Shown here: piece after piece, positions 1-7,880 of the stretch | Layout: each line of letters begins with the position of its first letter | Position numbering within the stretch: position 1 is the first letter of the stretch | Source of the DNA: CAVQBJ01 sp963819075 | GTDB taxonomy: Bacteria > Actinomycetota > Thermoleophilia > Solirubrobacterales > Solirubrobacteraceae | Reading direction: 5' to 3' | Assembly: GCA_963819075.1 (NCBI GenBank) | Contig: CAWFUP010000002.1 | Span: 682,001 to 746,000, forward strand | DNA length: 64,000 nucleotides | Position numbers and translations under genes: made by a program | Notes under the pieces: model-generated | What the model was told of the DNA's origin: nothing | What the model saw: the letters and a program-made list of their open reading frames with translations, nothing else | The model's database searches: none

Positions 1-652
1 CGCCGACAAGGCCCTCGAGGCGTCGCACGAGCGCGAGCGCGGCCTTCGGGTTCGGCGCCGCGGCGACGTAGTGCGGCACGCTCGCCCACAGGCTCGCCGT
101 CGGCAGGCCGGCGGTAGCGGCGGCAGCGTGCAGCACCCCGACGATGCCGGTCGGGCCCTCGTAGCTCGACGGGGTGAGGCCGAGGCGCTCGGTGAGGACC
201 GGATCGGAGGCGTGGCCGGTGATCGACACCGGGTGCGAATGGGGCACGTCCGCGAGCAGCGCTCCGAGCGTGACGATGAGCTGTACACCGAGCGCCTCGG
301 CGAGATCGACAATGAGAGCGCTGAACGTTCGCCAGCGCATCGAGGGTTCCGATCCCTGGACGAGAACGAGGTCGCGCGGGGCGCGCGGGGCCCTCGCCTC
401 GTAGATCTCGACGGCGGGCCACTCGAGCTGGCGAGTGCGTCCCTCGACGAGGTGGATCTGGGGCCTCGTCGACTGGAAGTCATAGAACTCCTCGGGATCG
501 ATCTGCGCGAATCGCTGGGCCCCGAGGGCCGCGCCGATGAAGCTCGCCGCCGCCGACGCCGCGTCGCCCGCATCGTTCCACCCCTTGAACGCCGCGATCA
601 GCGCCGGCGCGCGAAGCGGGTCCGGTCGACGGTCCCAGATGAGGGGCTGCAT
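1..652 (-). CDS. PAC2 family protein (3' end outside the window)
   Basis: The first 217 codons of a gene that runs off the left edge. The translation opens MQPLIWDRRPDPLRAPALIA and carries the family signature GWNDAGDAA at residues 24-32, followed by an alternating alpha/beta pattern typical of the PAC2 (proteasome-assembly-chaperone-2-like) superfamily. Such proteins are common in Actinobacteria and are named after eukaryotic and archaeal proteasome assembly factors, but their bacterial role is not established. The start at 652 is favoured because TACCGT lies seven bases upstream with no ribosome binding site, a leaderless arrangement repeated across this window. It is transcribed divergently from the HD nuclease gene across a 25-base gap. 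The family call is secure, the function is not. Confidence 0.82.
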   Translation of the reverse strand, partial: MQPLIWDRRPDPLRAPALIAAFKGWNDAGDAASAAASFIGAALGAQRFAQIDPEEFYDFQSTRPQIHLVEGRTRQLEWPAVEIYEARAPRAPRDLVLVQGSEPSMRWRTFSALIVDLAEALGVQLIVTLGALLADVPHSHPVSITGHASDPVLTERLGLTPSSYEGPTGIVGVLHAAAATAGLPTASLWASVPHYVAAAPNPKAALALVRRLEGLVG

Positions 653-659
653 CCGACTC

Positions 660-665
660 ACGGTA
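660..665 (-). promoter_or_regulatory. -10 hexamer of a leaderless PAC2 transcript
   Basis: TACCGT on the minus strand, seven bases before the ATG at 652. No purine-rich ribosome binding site fits in the gap. Confidence 0.45.
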
Positions 666-677
666 CATCATGGGGTG

Positions 678-1580
678 ATGCCTTCCGCCGCGTCATCCGT
701 CCCGTCGCCGCACGCCACCGGCGCCGTCGCCGCCCTGCGGCCCGGCGAGCCGATCGACGCCGTGTACGCGTGCGCGCGCAAGGATCGTCTGCTCTCGCGC
801 GCGGGCGCGCCGTACCTCGCGCTGGACCTGCGCGATCGCACGGGGACGATCGCCGGTCGCGCGTTCCGTGACGCGGACGTGCTCGCTGGTCGCTTCGAGC
901 GCGGCGACCTCGTGCACGTTCGGGGACGCGTCGAGCGCTTCCGCGAGGAGCTGCAGATCGACGTCTCCTCGATCGCCCGCGCCCCGGACGGCGCCGCCGA
1001 CCCGGCCGATTTCCTGCCGGTCGCCTACCGCGATCTCGATGAGCTCGAGGGGTTCCTCGAGCATCTCGTGCGCGAGGTCTACGACGACGGCCTGCGATCC
1101 CTGCTCGAGCGGCTGCTCGGTGACGCCGAGCTGCGAGCGCAGTTGCGCCGGGCGCCGTGCAGCCGCGGCGGCCACCACGCCTACCTCGGCGGGCTGCTCG
1201 AGCACACGGTCGCCATTGCCACGCTCGCGCTCGAGTGCGCGCAGCTGCATCCGCGCCTGGACCGCGACCTGCTGCTGACGGCGGCGATCGTTCACGACCT
1301 CGGCAAGACGCAGGAGTTCACCTACGGCGCGGAGATCCAGCTGAGCGATGCGGGGCGCCTGATCGGTCACGTCGAGCTCGGCCTGCGCCTGCTCGAGCGC
1401 TTCGCGCCGGACGCGCTCAGCGACGACCGTCGGCTCGCGCTCGCTCATTGCGTGCTCGCCCATCACGGGCCCGAGTCGCTGCCCGGCCGGCGCTTCGGCT
1501 CGGCCGAGGCGCTCGCGCTGTACCGTCTGAACGCCCTCGACGCGAGCGTGAAGGGGGCGCTTGAACATGGCCTTCCGTGA
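678..1580 (+). CDS. OB-fold/HD-domain 3'-5' exoribonuclease (YhaM-like)
   Basis: A 300-residue protein with the two-domain layout of YhaM/CBF1: an N-terminal OB-fold nucleic-acid-binding domain (about residues 22-105, with DRTGTIAGRAF and VHVRGRVERF) and an HD metal-dependent phosphohydrolase domain (about 160-295). The HD pair is His206-Asp207 in TAAIVHDLGKTQEF, with His176 upstream (GGLLEHTVAIA) and a later Asp288 in NALDAS. YhaM-type enzymes trim RNA, and sometimes DNA, 3' ends in the cytoplasm. ATG 678 is used; the GTG immediately before it (675) is an alternative. The longer open frame reaching back to 537 overlaps the divergent PAC2 gene and looks non-coding. The 3' end overlaps the next gene by 14 bases, suggesting coupling. 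Confidence 0.85.
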   Translation: MPSAASSVPSPHATGAVAALRPGEPIDAVYACARKDRLLSRAGAPYLALDLRDRTGTIAGRAFRDADVLAGRFERGDLVHVRGRVERFREELQIDVSSIARAPDGAADPADFLPVAYRDLDELEGFLEHLVREVYDDGLRSLLERLLGDAELRAQLRRAPCSRGGHHAYLGGLLEHTVAIATLALECAQLHPRLDRDLLLTAAIVHDLGKTQEFTYGAEIQLSDAGRLIGHVELGLRLLERFAPDALSDDRRLALAHCVLAHHGPESLPGRRFGSAEALALYRLNALDASVKGALEHGLP

Positions 1581-2535
1581 CCGCCACGTGTTCGTTGTCG
1601 CCGTCGTGTTCGTCCTCGCCGTCGCGGCGGTGACGATCGGGGTGGGTGCCGCGGGCGCCCGCCGATCGCCCACCGCCACGATGAGCACGGTCCCGGCCGC
1701 GGTCACCTGCCCGGTGCTGCCGGCCAACGACCCGATCAACGAGGACATCTCGCACGCGCCGGTCGATCCGAACTCGGCGCGCTACATCGCCAGCATCGGC
1801 GCGGGCGGCCATCTGCACCCCGACTTCGGCACGCCCCCGTCGTACGGGATCCCGTACACCGTGGTGGGCCCACACCAGCCGCGCGTGCCGATCCACTTCA
1901 CTGCGTACGGTGACCAGTCCGATCCAGGTCCGTACCCGGTACCCCCCGACGCTCCGGTCGAGGGTGCGGGGCAGCCGGGTGATCAGCACGTGCTCGTCGT
2001 GCAGAACGGGACGTGCCGGCTATTCGAGCTCTATGACGCGCAGCGCGTGTCCAACGGATGGGATGCCGGCTCGGGCGCCGTGTTCAATCTGCGAAGCACG
2101 AAGCTGCGGCCCGACGGCTGGACCTCGGCCGACGCGGCCGGGTTGCCGATCTTCCCACTGCTCGTCCGCTACGACGACGTGCGCAGCGGCGCTATCAATC
2201 ACGCGCTGCGCGTGACGGTCGAGCAGACGCAGGCCGGGTACATCCATCCAGCGACGCACTTCGCGTCGAGCTCGACGAACCCCGCGCTACCGCCAATGGG
2301 GCTGCGGCTGCGGCTGAAGGCGAGCTTCGACATCTCGCACTTCAACGGCGCCGCGCGCGTCGTCCTCGTCGCCCTGAAGCGCTATGGGCTGATCGTCGCC
2401 GACAACGGGTCGAGCTGGTACATCACCGGAGCCCCCGATCCGCGCTGGGACGACAACAACCTCGACGAGCTGAAGACCGTGCCGGGCTCCGCCTTTGAGG
2501 CCGTCGAGACCGGGCCGATTCTGCACAGCGGGTAA
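1567..2535 (+). CDS. Conserved exported or membrane-anchored protein of unknown function
   Basis: A 322-residue protein starting MAFRDRHVFVV. A hydrophobic stretch at about residues 7-30 is a signal peptide or N-terminal anchor, so the rest is outside the membrane. The exported part has highly patterned blocks (LHPDFG, GIPYTVV, DPGPYPVP, VSNGWDAGSGAVF, GLPIFPLLVRYDDV, PPMGLRLRLKASF, GLIVADNGSSWYITGAPD and a C-terminal WDDNNLDELKTVPGSAFE). These read like a conserved globular beta-rich domain, but I cannot assign a named family or enzyme activity. ATG 1567 lies inside the end of the HD nuclease gene. A hairpin follows the stop codon and probably ends transcription for both convergent genes. 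Confidence 0.8.
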   Translation: MAFRDRHVFVVAVVFVLAVAAVTIGVGAAGARRSPTATMSTVPAAVTCPVLPANDPINEDISHAPVDPNSARYIASIGAGGHLHPDFGTPPSYGIPYTVVGPHQPRVPIHFTAYGDQSDPGPYPVPPDAPVEGAGQPGDQHVLVVQNGTCRLFELYDAQRVSNGWDAGSGAVFNLRSTKLRPDGWTSADAAGLPIFPLLVRYDDVRSGAINHALRVTVEQTQAGYIHPATHFASSSTNPALPPMGLRLRLKASFDISHFNGAARVVLVALKRYGLIVADNGSSWYITGAPDPRWDDNNLDELKTVPGSAFEAVETGPILHSG

Positions 2536-2556
2536 CGCCGCGCCAAGAGCGCGGTG
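2536..2556. terminator. Hairpin between convergent genes (candidate bidirectional terminator)
   Basis: CCGCGC (2538-2543), loop CAAGA, GCGCGG (2549-2554) form a perfect 6-bp stem, extendable by a G-T and a C-G pair, directly after the stop at 2535 and before the tatA stop at 2578. There is no T tract, so intrinsic termination is only likely. Confidence 0.45.
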
Positions 2557-2577
2557 CGAGGGGGCGGACGGCCGCCG

Positions 2578-2865
2578 TCAGGCCTGGGTCTGCGGCTCAG
2601 GCTGCGGCTCGGCGCTTGCCGGCGCAGCGGCAGCGGGAGCGGGAGCCGGGGCCTGCGCCGGGGCGGCGGGGGCCGCCGCGGGCGGGGCCACGGGCTGCTC
2701 GGCTGCCGGCGTGATCGTTGGCTTGGATCCGCCGCTGACCGCGTCCTTGAACTCGTTCATGCCGGTGCCAATCGAACGGGCGATCTCGGGGATCCGCTTC
2801 GCGCCGAAGACCAACAGCAGAATGACAACGAGAAATGCGATGTGGAGGGGATTGTCAAGGCCCAT
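2578..2865 (-). CDS. tatA: Twin-arginine translocase subunit TatA
   Basis: A 95-residue protein with classic TatA/E topology: a short N-terminal transmembrane helix (residues about 8-20), an FG hinge (FGAKRIPEIARSIG) and an amphipathic helix ending near GMNEFKDAV. The remaining 45 residues are a disordered Pro/Ala tail, as in many actinobacterial TatA proteins. It would form the pore-forming subunit of the Tat system for folded proteins. No tatB or tatC is nearby, which is usual in this phylum. The start at 2865 is chosen because it places the helix at the N terminus; TACACT (plus-strand 2876-2881) lies ten bases upstream, suggesting a very short or absent leader. Confidence 0.9.
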   Translation of the reverse strand: MGLDNPLHIAFLVVILLLVFGAKRIPEIARSIGTGMNEFKDAVSGGSKPTITPAAEQPVAPPAAAPAAPAQAPAPAPAAAAPASAEPQPEPQTQA

Positions 2866-2920
2866 TGGTCTTTCCAGTGTAGTCGATCGCCAACCCCGGC
2901 AATCGGCACTTGTCCACCGC

Positions 2921-3316
2921 CTACGTATGCGGCGAAGGAGCCGGATCACGATCCGCCCGGGGTCCCGGCGAGCGCCACACGAGCCGCGCTGCCACGAGCA
3001 GCAACAGGACCGCGAACGCGACGCGCAGGGCCGAGCCCGAGAGGGCATTGGCGACGGCGACGCCGGCCAGCGTGCCCGGCACCGCGGCGACGCCGATGTA
3101 CATCGCCTCGCGCCGGCGCACGAGGCCACGGCGGTCCTGCACGAGTGCTCCGACGAGGGCCACCGGAGCGATCGCCAGCAGCGACGTCGCCTCGGCCTGC
3201 TGCTGGGTGAGGCCAACGATCAGCGCGAGCGCGGGCACGAACACGACTCCGCCGCCGACGCCGAGCAGCCCGGCGATCACCCCGCCGAGCAGGCCGATCA
3301 GCGCGACGGCGATCAC
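2921..3316 (-). CDS. TauE/SafE-type permease, C-terminal half protein
   Basis: A 131-residue protein with about four membrane segments and the TauE/SafE glycine motif GLLGVGGGVVFVPAL at its N terminus. Full-length TauE/SafE sulfite/organosulfonate exporters are roughly 250 residues with two homologous four-helix halves; here each half is a separate gene. Its GTG start overlaps the stop of the upstream half by four bases (3313-3316), so the two are translationally coupled and probably form a heterodimer. The substrate is unknown. A hydrophilic Arg/Pro-rich tail follows the last helix. Confidence 0.8.
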   Translation of the reverse strand: MIAVALIGLLGGVIAGLLGVGGGVVFVPALALIVGLTQQQAEATSLLAIAPVALVGALVQDRRGLVRRREAMYIGVAAVPGTLAGVAVANALSGSALRVAFAVLLLLVAARLVWRSPGPRADRDPAPSPHT

Positions 3317-3687
3317 TGCAGGATCAGCTCGATCGCACTGGCGACGAGCACGCCGGCGAACAGGTAGGTAAGCAGCCGCACCGGCACGCGGTGCGACAAC
3401 GACGTCCCGATGAACACTCCCACGATTGCCGGCAGCCCGATGAGCAGACCGTCGCCGACGCGCAGGTTGTCATAGGAGAGGCCCTGCCATGCGGCGCCGA
3501 CGCAGGCGATCACGGCGATCGCAGCGAGCGACGTCGCCGTGGCGTGGCGCTCGTCGTAGGCCAGCCACCACAGCAGCAGCGGAACGACCACGACGCCCCC
3601 ACCCACCCCGAACAGTCCGCTGAACGCACCCGCGGTGATGCCGATCGCGACCAGCTTGAGCAACCGGGTCGCGGGCATGCGCGGCAT
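3313..3687 (-). CDS. TauE/SafE-type permease, N-terminal half protein
   Basis: A 124-residue membrane protein carrying the first TauE/SafE repeat, with GLFGVGGGVVVVPLLLW near residues 24-40, followed by three or four hydrophobic segments. It ends in a TGA overlapping the GTG of the second half. The pair equals one normal-length TauE/SafE protein cut at the central loop. The start at 3687 is ATG, with a second ATG three codons later. Only nine bases separate it from the divergent otsB start, so the promoters of the two genes must overlap the coding ends. Confidence 0.8.
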   Translation of the reverse strand: MPRMPATRLLKLVAIGITAGAFSGLFGVGGGVVVVPLLLWWLAYDERHATATSLAAIAVIACVGAAWQGLSYDNLRVGDGLLIGLPAIVGVFIGTSLSHRVPVRLLTYLFAGVLVASAIELILQ

Positions 3688-3696
3688 ACTAAAGGC

Positions 3697-4500
3697 GTGT
3701 CTCCCGCCGCCACGCTCGTCGAGGCGCTCGATCCGTTGCGCGCCGATCCCGCGTCAAGCGCCGTGTTGCTCGATATCGACGGGACGCTCGCGCCGATCGT
3801 GCGTCACGCCGCGGACGCGCACGTACCGGAGGCGACACGCTCGCTGCTCATCGACATCTCCCGTCGCTACCGGCTCGTCGGGTGCGTCAGCGGCCGCCAG
3901 GCCACGGTGGCTCGCCAGATCGTGTCGATCGGGACGATCGCCTACGTCGGCAATCACGGAGCCGAGGTGCTGCTCCCCGGCGCGACGCGGGCACGCGTCG
4001 ATCCGCGGGCGGCCGAATGGGCGGGGCGCGTCGCACGCTTCGCTGCCACGGTCGACACCCCCGACCTGCAGCGCCTGCGCGTGCGCGGGGAGGACAAGGA
4101 CACGATCGCCGGCTTTCACTGGCGCGGCGCGCCCGACGAGGAAGCCGCACACGAGGCCGTGCTCCAGATCGCCCGCCGCGCCGAAGAGGAGGGCTTCCAT
4201 GTGCACTGGGGACGAAAGGTGCTCGAGGTGCGGCCGCCGATCGAGCTCGACAAGGGCGCCGGCGTCACGGCCCTGCTCGACGACGCGCCCGTTCAGGCGG
4301 CGGTCTACGTCGGGGACGATTCCACCGATCTCGATGCCTTTCGCGCGCTGCGGGCGCGCGTCGAGGACGGCCGCCTGCAGACGGCGATCTGCGCGGCGGT
4401 GAGCTCTGAGGAGGCGCCTGAGGACCTGGCCCGCGAGGCCGACCTGGTGCTCGACGGGCCGAGTGGCGTGCGCGAGCTCCTCGAAGCGCTGCTCAGGTGA
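3697..4500 (+). CDS. otsB: Trehalose-6-phosphate phosphatase
   Basis: A 267-residue HAD-superfamily phosphatase. Motif I is LLDIDGTLAPI (nucleophile Asp26), motif II CVSGRQ, then YVGNHGAEVL typical of OtsB/T6PP, and motif IV YVGDDSTDLDAF, which binds Mg2+. It would remove phosphate from trehalose 6-phosphate to give trehalose, a stress protectant and cell-envelope precursor. No otsA is in the window. The GTG at 3697 follows CATACT by six bases, compatible with a leaderless transcript; upstream codons overlap the divergent permease gene. It is followed closely by a membrane protein and a glycosyltransferase on the same strand, probably one operon. Confidence 0.88.
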   Translation: MSPAATLVEALDPLRADPASSAVLLDIDGTLAPIVRHAADAHVPEATRSLLIDISRRYRLVGCVSGRQATVARQIVSIGTIAYVGNHGAEVLLPGATRARVDPRAAEWAGRVARFAATVDTPDLQRLRVRGEDKDTIAGFHWRGAPDEEAAHEAVLQIARRAEEEGFHVHWGRKVLEVRPPIELDKGAGVTALLDDAPVQAAVYVGDDSTDLDAFRALRARVEDGRLQTAICAAVSSEEAPEDLAREADLVLDGPSGVRELLEALLR

Positions 4501-4509
4501 CCCGGCGCG

Positions 4510-5040
4510 GTGCGCTTCGTCGACTTCCTCCGGTCCACGGTGCTGCTCAGTGCGGGCGCCGCGACGGCGCTCGCCGCTGTCACCGTGATTGCCGCCGACA
4601 ACCGCGGTGAGACGCGCCCCGCGCTCATCTCGATCGGCTGGTGGGTGCTCACCGCCGCCGTTGGACTGATCCTCGGCCGGCGCGCCGCGGCGGCCCCGCC
4701 GATCGCGCGCCTGCTCGCCGACGCGAAGACGACGACGACGATGCCGGTCCACCGCCCCGGCCTGACGCTCGCCAACCGCCTGTGGCCGCTCCTCGTGCTG
4801 ACGCTCGTCAGCGGGGCGCTCGCCTTCCTGCAGCCGCAGGTGCCGGGCATCGCCGCCGGCGTTCCGATCGTGCTCGCGCTGTACTGGCGCCGTCAGGACG
4901 CCGCCGTGGCCGCGATCGAGGACCGCGACGGTGCGCGCTTCTACGTCCAGCGCACGTCGCCCCTGCGACCGATGGCGCTCGAGCGCGCCCCGGGTTTCAA
5001 GGCGCTTCGGCCGGAGGGTCTCGGCGGCGCGCCCGGATGA
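4510..5040 (+). CDS. Membrane protein of unknown function
   Basis: A 176-residue protein with three or four hydrophobic segments (about residues 9-28, 39-56, 91-108 and 112-125) and a soluble C-terminal tail beginning DRDGARFYVQR. I recognise no enzyme motif. It starts with GTG nine bases after otsB and overlaps the following glycosyltransferase by four bases (ATGA), so it is in the otsB transcription unit. A role in a trehalose- or glycan-related membrane process is suggested only by context. Confidence 0.72.
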   Translation: MRFVDFLRSTVLLSAGAATALAAVTVIAADNRGETRPALISIGWWVLTAAVGLILGRRAAAAPPIARLLADAKTTTTMPVHRPGLTLANRLWPLLVLTLVSGALAFLQPQVPGIAAGVPIVLALYWRRQDAAVAAIEDRDGARFYVQRTSPLRPMALERAPGFKALRPEGLGGAPG

Positions 5041-6026
5041 GTGACTCCGCACCGCCGGTGCTCGTCGTCTCGCTCGGCGCCACCGCCGGCCTGCGCGCGG
5101 CCGACGAGCAGCTCGCCGACTCCCTCCGACGGGCGGGGGCGGACGTGAGCGTCGCGGTGGCCCGCCCGCCCCGCGAGCTGCGCACGTTCGCGCTCACCGA
5201 CCTCTCGTGGGCGCTGGCGGCCCGCACGGCAGCGCGGGCCGCGCTCGCTCGCCGACCCGACAGCGTCGTCGTCTACTCCAGTGTCACCGCGGCGGCCTGT
5301 TGGCCGCGCCGCGGGGCGATCCGCTTCGACGCTCCGGCTCGCGGGAACCGTCCCGGCCGCCACGGGCTGTGGCAGCGACCGCTCGAGCGCCGACGGCTTC
5401 GGCAGGCCGCCGTGCTCGTGCCCTGGAGCGCCGGCGCGCTCCGGGAGGCCGGACCGGACGCGGCGCCGTCCCGGGCGGTCATCGTGCCGGTCGCCGTTAC
5501 GGCGTCCGGTCTCCCGGCGGAGCGTCGCGACATCGCCGCGGTCAGCTACGTCGCCAACCCGCACAAGAAGGGCACCGACCGGGTGCTGGACGCGTGGCGG
5601 CGGGTGCGCGGGCCGGGCGAGGAGCTCGTGCTCGCCGGGGCCGAGCTCGACGTCCGCGAAGCGGGCGTGCGCGTCGCCGGGCGTCTGGCCCGCGAGGAGT
5701 ACCGCGGCCTGCTGCGTCGCTCACGGGTGTTCGTGTGCGCGCCGCGGCGGGAGGACTACGGCATCGCCCAGCTCGAGGCGCTTGCCGACGGCTGCCGTCT
5801 CGTCACGACGCCTGCACCCGGTCCGTACGCCGCCCTCGAGCTGGCGCGCGAGCTCGACTCGCGCCTCGTCGGTGACGACCTCGCCACCGCTCTGCGGCTT
5901 GCGCTCGACGATGGGCCCGGCGACTACGCCGAGCGCGCGGCGGCGCTGCTCGCGCCGTTCACCCCTGCGGCCGTGGACGCGTGCGTCGCGCGCGAGCTGC
6001 TGCCGCGCCTGCGCGCGAGCGCCTGA
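5037..6026 (+). CDS. Glycosyltransferase, GT4-like (GT-B fold)
   Basis: A 329-residue protein with a Rossmann-like N-terminal half (VLVVSLGATAGLRAADEQLA) and a GT4-type C-terminal half: VSYVANPHKKGTDRVLDAWR resembles the nucleotide-sugar domain entrance and EDYGIAQLEALADGCRLV is the E-x7-E-type donor-binding segment. It lacks a signal peptide and would act on the cytoplasmic face. The ATG overlaps the stop of the preceding membrane protein gene (ATGA, 5037-5040). It converges with polX with only ten bases between the stops. Acceptor and sugar are unknown. Confidence 0.75.
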   Translation: MSDSAPPVLVVSLGATAGLRAADEQLADSLRRAGADVSVAVARPPRELRTFALTDLSWALAARTAARAALARRPDSVVVYSSVTAAACWPRRGAIRFDAPARGNRPGRHGLWQRPLERRRLRQAAVLVPWSAGALREAGPDAAPSRAVIVPVAVTASGLPAERRDIAAVSYVANPHKKGTDRVLDAWRRVRGPGEELVLAGAELDVREAGVRVAGRLAREEYRGLLRRSRVFVCAPRREDYGIAQLEALADGCRLVTTPAPGPYAALELARELDSRLVGDDLATALRLALDDGPGDYAERAAALLAPFTPAAVDACVARELLPRLRASA

Positions 6027-6036
6027 GCGGGACGCG

Positions 6037-7821
6037 TCAGGGCGCTTGGCGACCGGGCTTGCGCAGGGCCTGCATTTCCGCCCACCCGCGGGTGTTGGCG
6101 ATCTGCTCGGGGCCAAGCCACGCACGGCGTGCGGTCGCCACCCCCCAGCGCATGTTGGCGAGGGTCGTCGTGCGGTGCGCGTCAGAGTCGATGACGATCC
6201 GCACCCCCGCCGTCGCCGCCGCGCGTGCGGCACTGTCCTTGAGATCGCGACGCTGCGGGTTGGCATTGATCTCGAGCATCGTCGAGCTGTCGGCCGCCGC
6301 GGCGATCACCGCCTCCAGGTCGACCGCGTAGGGCTCGCGCCGCTCGATCAACCGCCCCGTCGGGTGCCCGATGGCGTCGACGAGCGGGTGGCGCACGGCG
6401 CGCACCATCCGCTCGGTCATCGCCTGCTCACTCGTCGCGAAGGACGTGTGCACGCTGGCCACGACCCAGTCGAGCTCGGCGAGCAGCTCGTCCTCGTAGT
6501 CGAGCGAGCCGTCGGGCAGCACGTTCACCTCGCTGCCGGCGAGCACCCGGATGCCCTGGAGGCGAGCGTCGACCTCGCGCACGCGCTCGATCTGGCGGCG
6601 CAGCTCGTCGGGCGAGACGTCGTTGCCGAACCCGTGCGAGGCCGAGTGGTCGGTGATCGCCAGGTACTCGTAGCCGAGATCGCGGGCGGCGCGCGCCATC
6701 TCCTCGATCGTCTGGTGTCCGTCGGAGGCGATCGTGTGGCAGTGCAGGTCGCCGCGGATGTCCGCGAGCCGCACGAGGGTGGGCAGCGCGTCGCCGCCGT
6801 TCGCCGCCGCCGTGAGCTCGCCGCGGTCCTCGCGCAGCTCGGGCTCGATGTAGGCGAGTCCGCACAGGGCGTACACCTCCTCCTCGGTCGCGCAGATCGT
6901 CGAGCGCCCGGTGCGGTCGTCGAGCACGCCGTACTCGGAGATGTGCAGCCCGGCACGCACAGCGGCCTCGCGCAGGCGCGCGTTATGGCGGGCCGACCCG
7001 GTGAAATGTTGCAAAAGGCTGCCGAACCGCTCGGCGGCGACGATGCGCAGATCAAGGCTCATGCCCGTATGGGTGCGCCCCCGTACGGCCGTCTGGCGAT
7101 CGGCCGGCACGTCGTCGGTCTCGGCGCCCGGCGCCGTGCCGACGGCCTCGATGACGTCGAGCGCCCCGAGCGCAGCGACGAGCGCCGCGGGCTCGTCGGA
7201 CGCGGCGACGATGTCGAGGTCCTTGATGCTGTCGGCCTGGCGGCGCACCGAGCCGGCGAGCTGCAGGGCGGCGGGCGTAGCGCGGTCGCGCAGGCCGTCG
7301 AGGATCTGCTCGCCGAGCTCGAGCGCTCGGGGCAGCAGGACGCGGGGCGCGCGCGACTCGCCGAGACCGGCGTCGAGCGCGCTGAGCACCTGCTCCTCGA
7401 AGCGCGGGCCGAGACCGCGCACGGTGCGCAGGCGCTGCGCCAGCGCCGCTTCGCGCAGCGCCGCCAGCGAGTCGATTCCCAGCTCGTCGTAGAGCAGGCG
7501 CGCGCGCTTGGGGCCGAGGCCGGGCAGGCGCGTGAGCTCGACGAGGCCGGCCGGGAACTTGGCTCGCAGCTTCTCGGCCGCCGGGATCGTCCCCGTCTGC
7601 GCGAGGGCAAGGATCTTCTCCTGGAGGGTCGTGCCGACTCCCGGAAGGTCGGTCGCGCGGCCCTCCCGGGCCAGGGCCGCGACCGAGCTCGACGCGTCGC
7701 GCACGGAGCGGGCAGCGTTGCGGTAGGCGACGACGCGGTGAACGATGGCGCCGTCGAGCTCGTACAGGTCGCCGAGCTCCTCGAGCGCGTCGGCGATCGT
7801 CGCGTTGGAGGGGTCAGTCAC
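6037..7821 (-). CDS. polX: DNA polymerase/3'-5' exonuclease PolX
   Basis: A 594-residue bacterial PolX with family X polymerase and PHP domains. The N-terminal HhH region contains LPGVGTTLQEKI and LPGLGPKRARLL. The palm has AGSVRR followed by KDLDIVAAS and MSLDLRIV, giving all three metal-binding aspartates. The C-terminal PHP domain begins GDLHCHTIASDGHQTIEEMA and continues with ITDHSASHGFG and HPTGRLI, so polymerase and nuclease sites both look intact. PolX acts in gap-filling base-excision repair and 3'-end trimming. It starts with GTG at 7821. The divergent gene on the other side is the polyprenol-phosphate sugar synthase. Confidence 0.93.
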   Translation of the reverse strand: MTDPSNATIADALEELGDLYELDGAIVHRVVAYRNAARSVRDASSSVAALAREGRATDLPGVGTTLQEKILALAQTGTIPAAEKLRAKFPAGLVELTRLPGLGPKRARLLYDELGIDSLAALREAALAQRLRTVRGLGPRFEEQVLSALDAGLGESRAPRVLLPRALELGEQILDGLRDRATPAALQLAGSVRRQADSIKDLDIVAASDEPAALVAALGALDVIEAVGTAPGAETDDVPADRQTAVRGRTHTGMSLDLRIVAAERFGSLLQHFTGSARHNARLREAAVRAGLHISEYGVLDDRTGRSTICATEEEVYALCGLAYIEPELREDRGELTAAANGGDALPTLVRLADIRGDLHCHTIASDGHQTIEEMARAARDLGYEYLAITDHSASHGFGNDVSPDELRRQIERVREVDARLQGIRVLAGSEVNVLPDGSLDYEDELLAELDWVVASVHTSFATSEQAMTERMVRAVRHPLVDAIGHPTGRLIERREPYAVDLEAVIAAAADSSTMLEINANPQRRDLKDSAARAAATAGVRIVIDSDAHRTTTLANMRWGVATARRAWLGPEQIANTRGWAEMQALRKPGRQAP

Positions 7822-7866
7822 GTCGCGCTGACGGCGTCGGCTCGCGCGCTCCAGTCGAGCACTGGC

Positions 7867-7872
7867 TAGGGT
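7867..7872 (+). promoter_or_regulatory. -10 hexamer of a leaderless transcript
   Basis: TAGGGT, eight bases before the GTG start at 7881. No ribosome binding site is present between them. Confidence 0.5.
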
Positions 7873-7880
7873 AATGGGCT

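Noticed and set aside
5281..7869. An 862-codon open frame on the plus strand across the polX gene
   Set aside because: It is an Arg/Ala-rich antisense shadow. The minus strand encodes PolX with all motifs.
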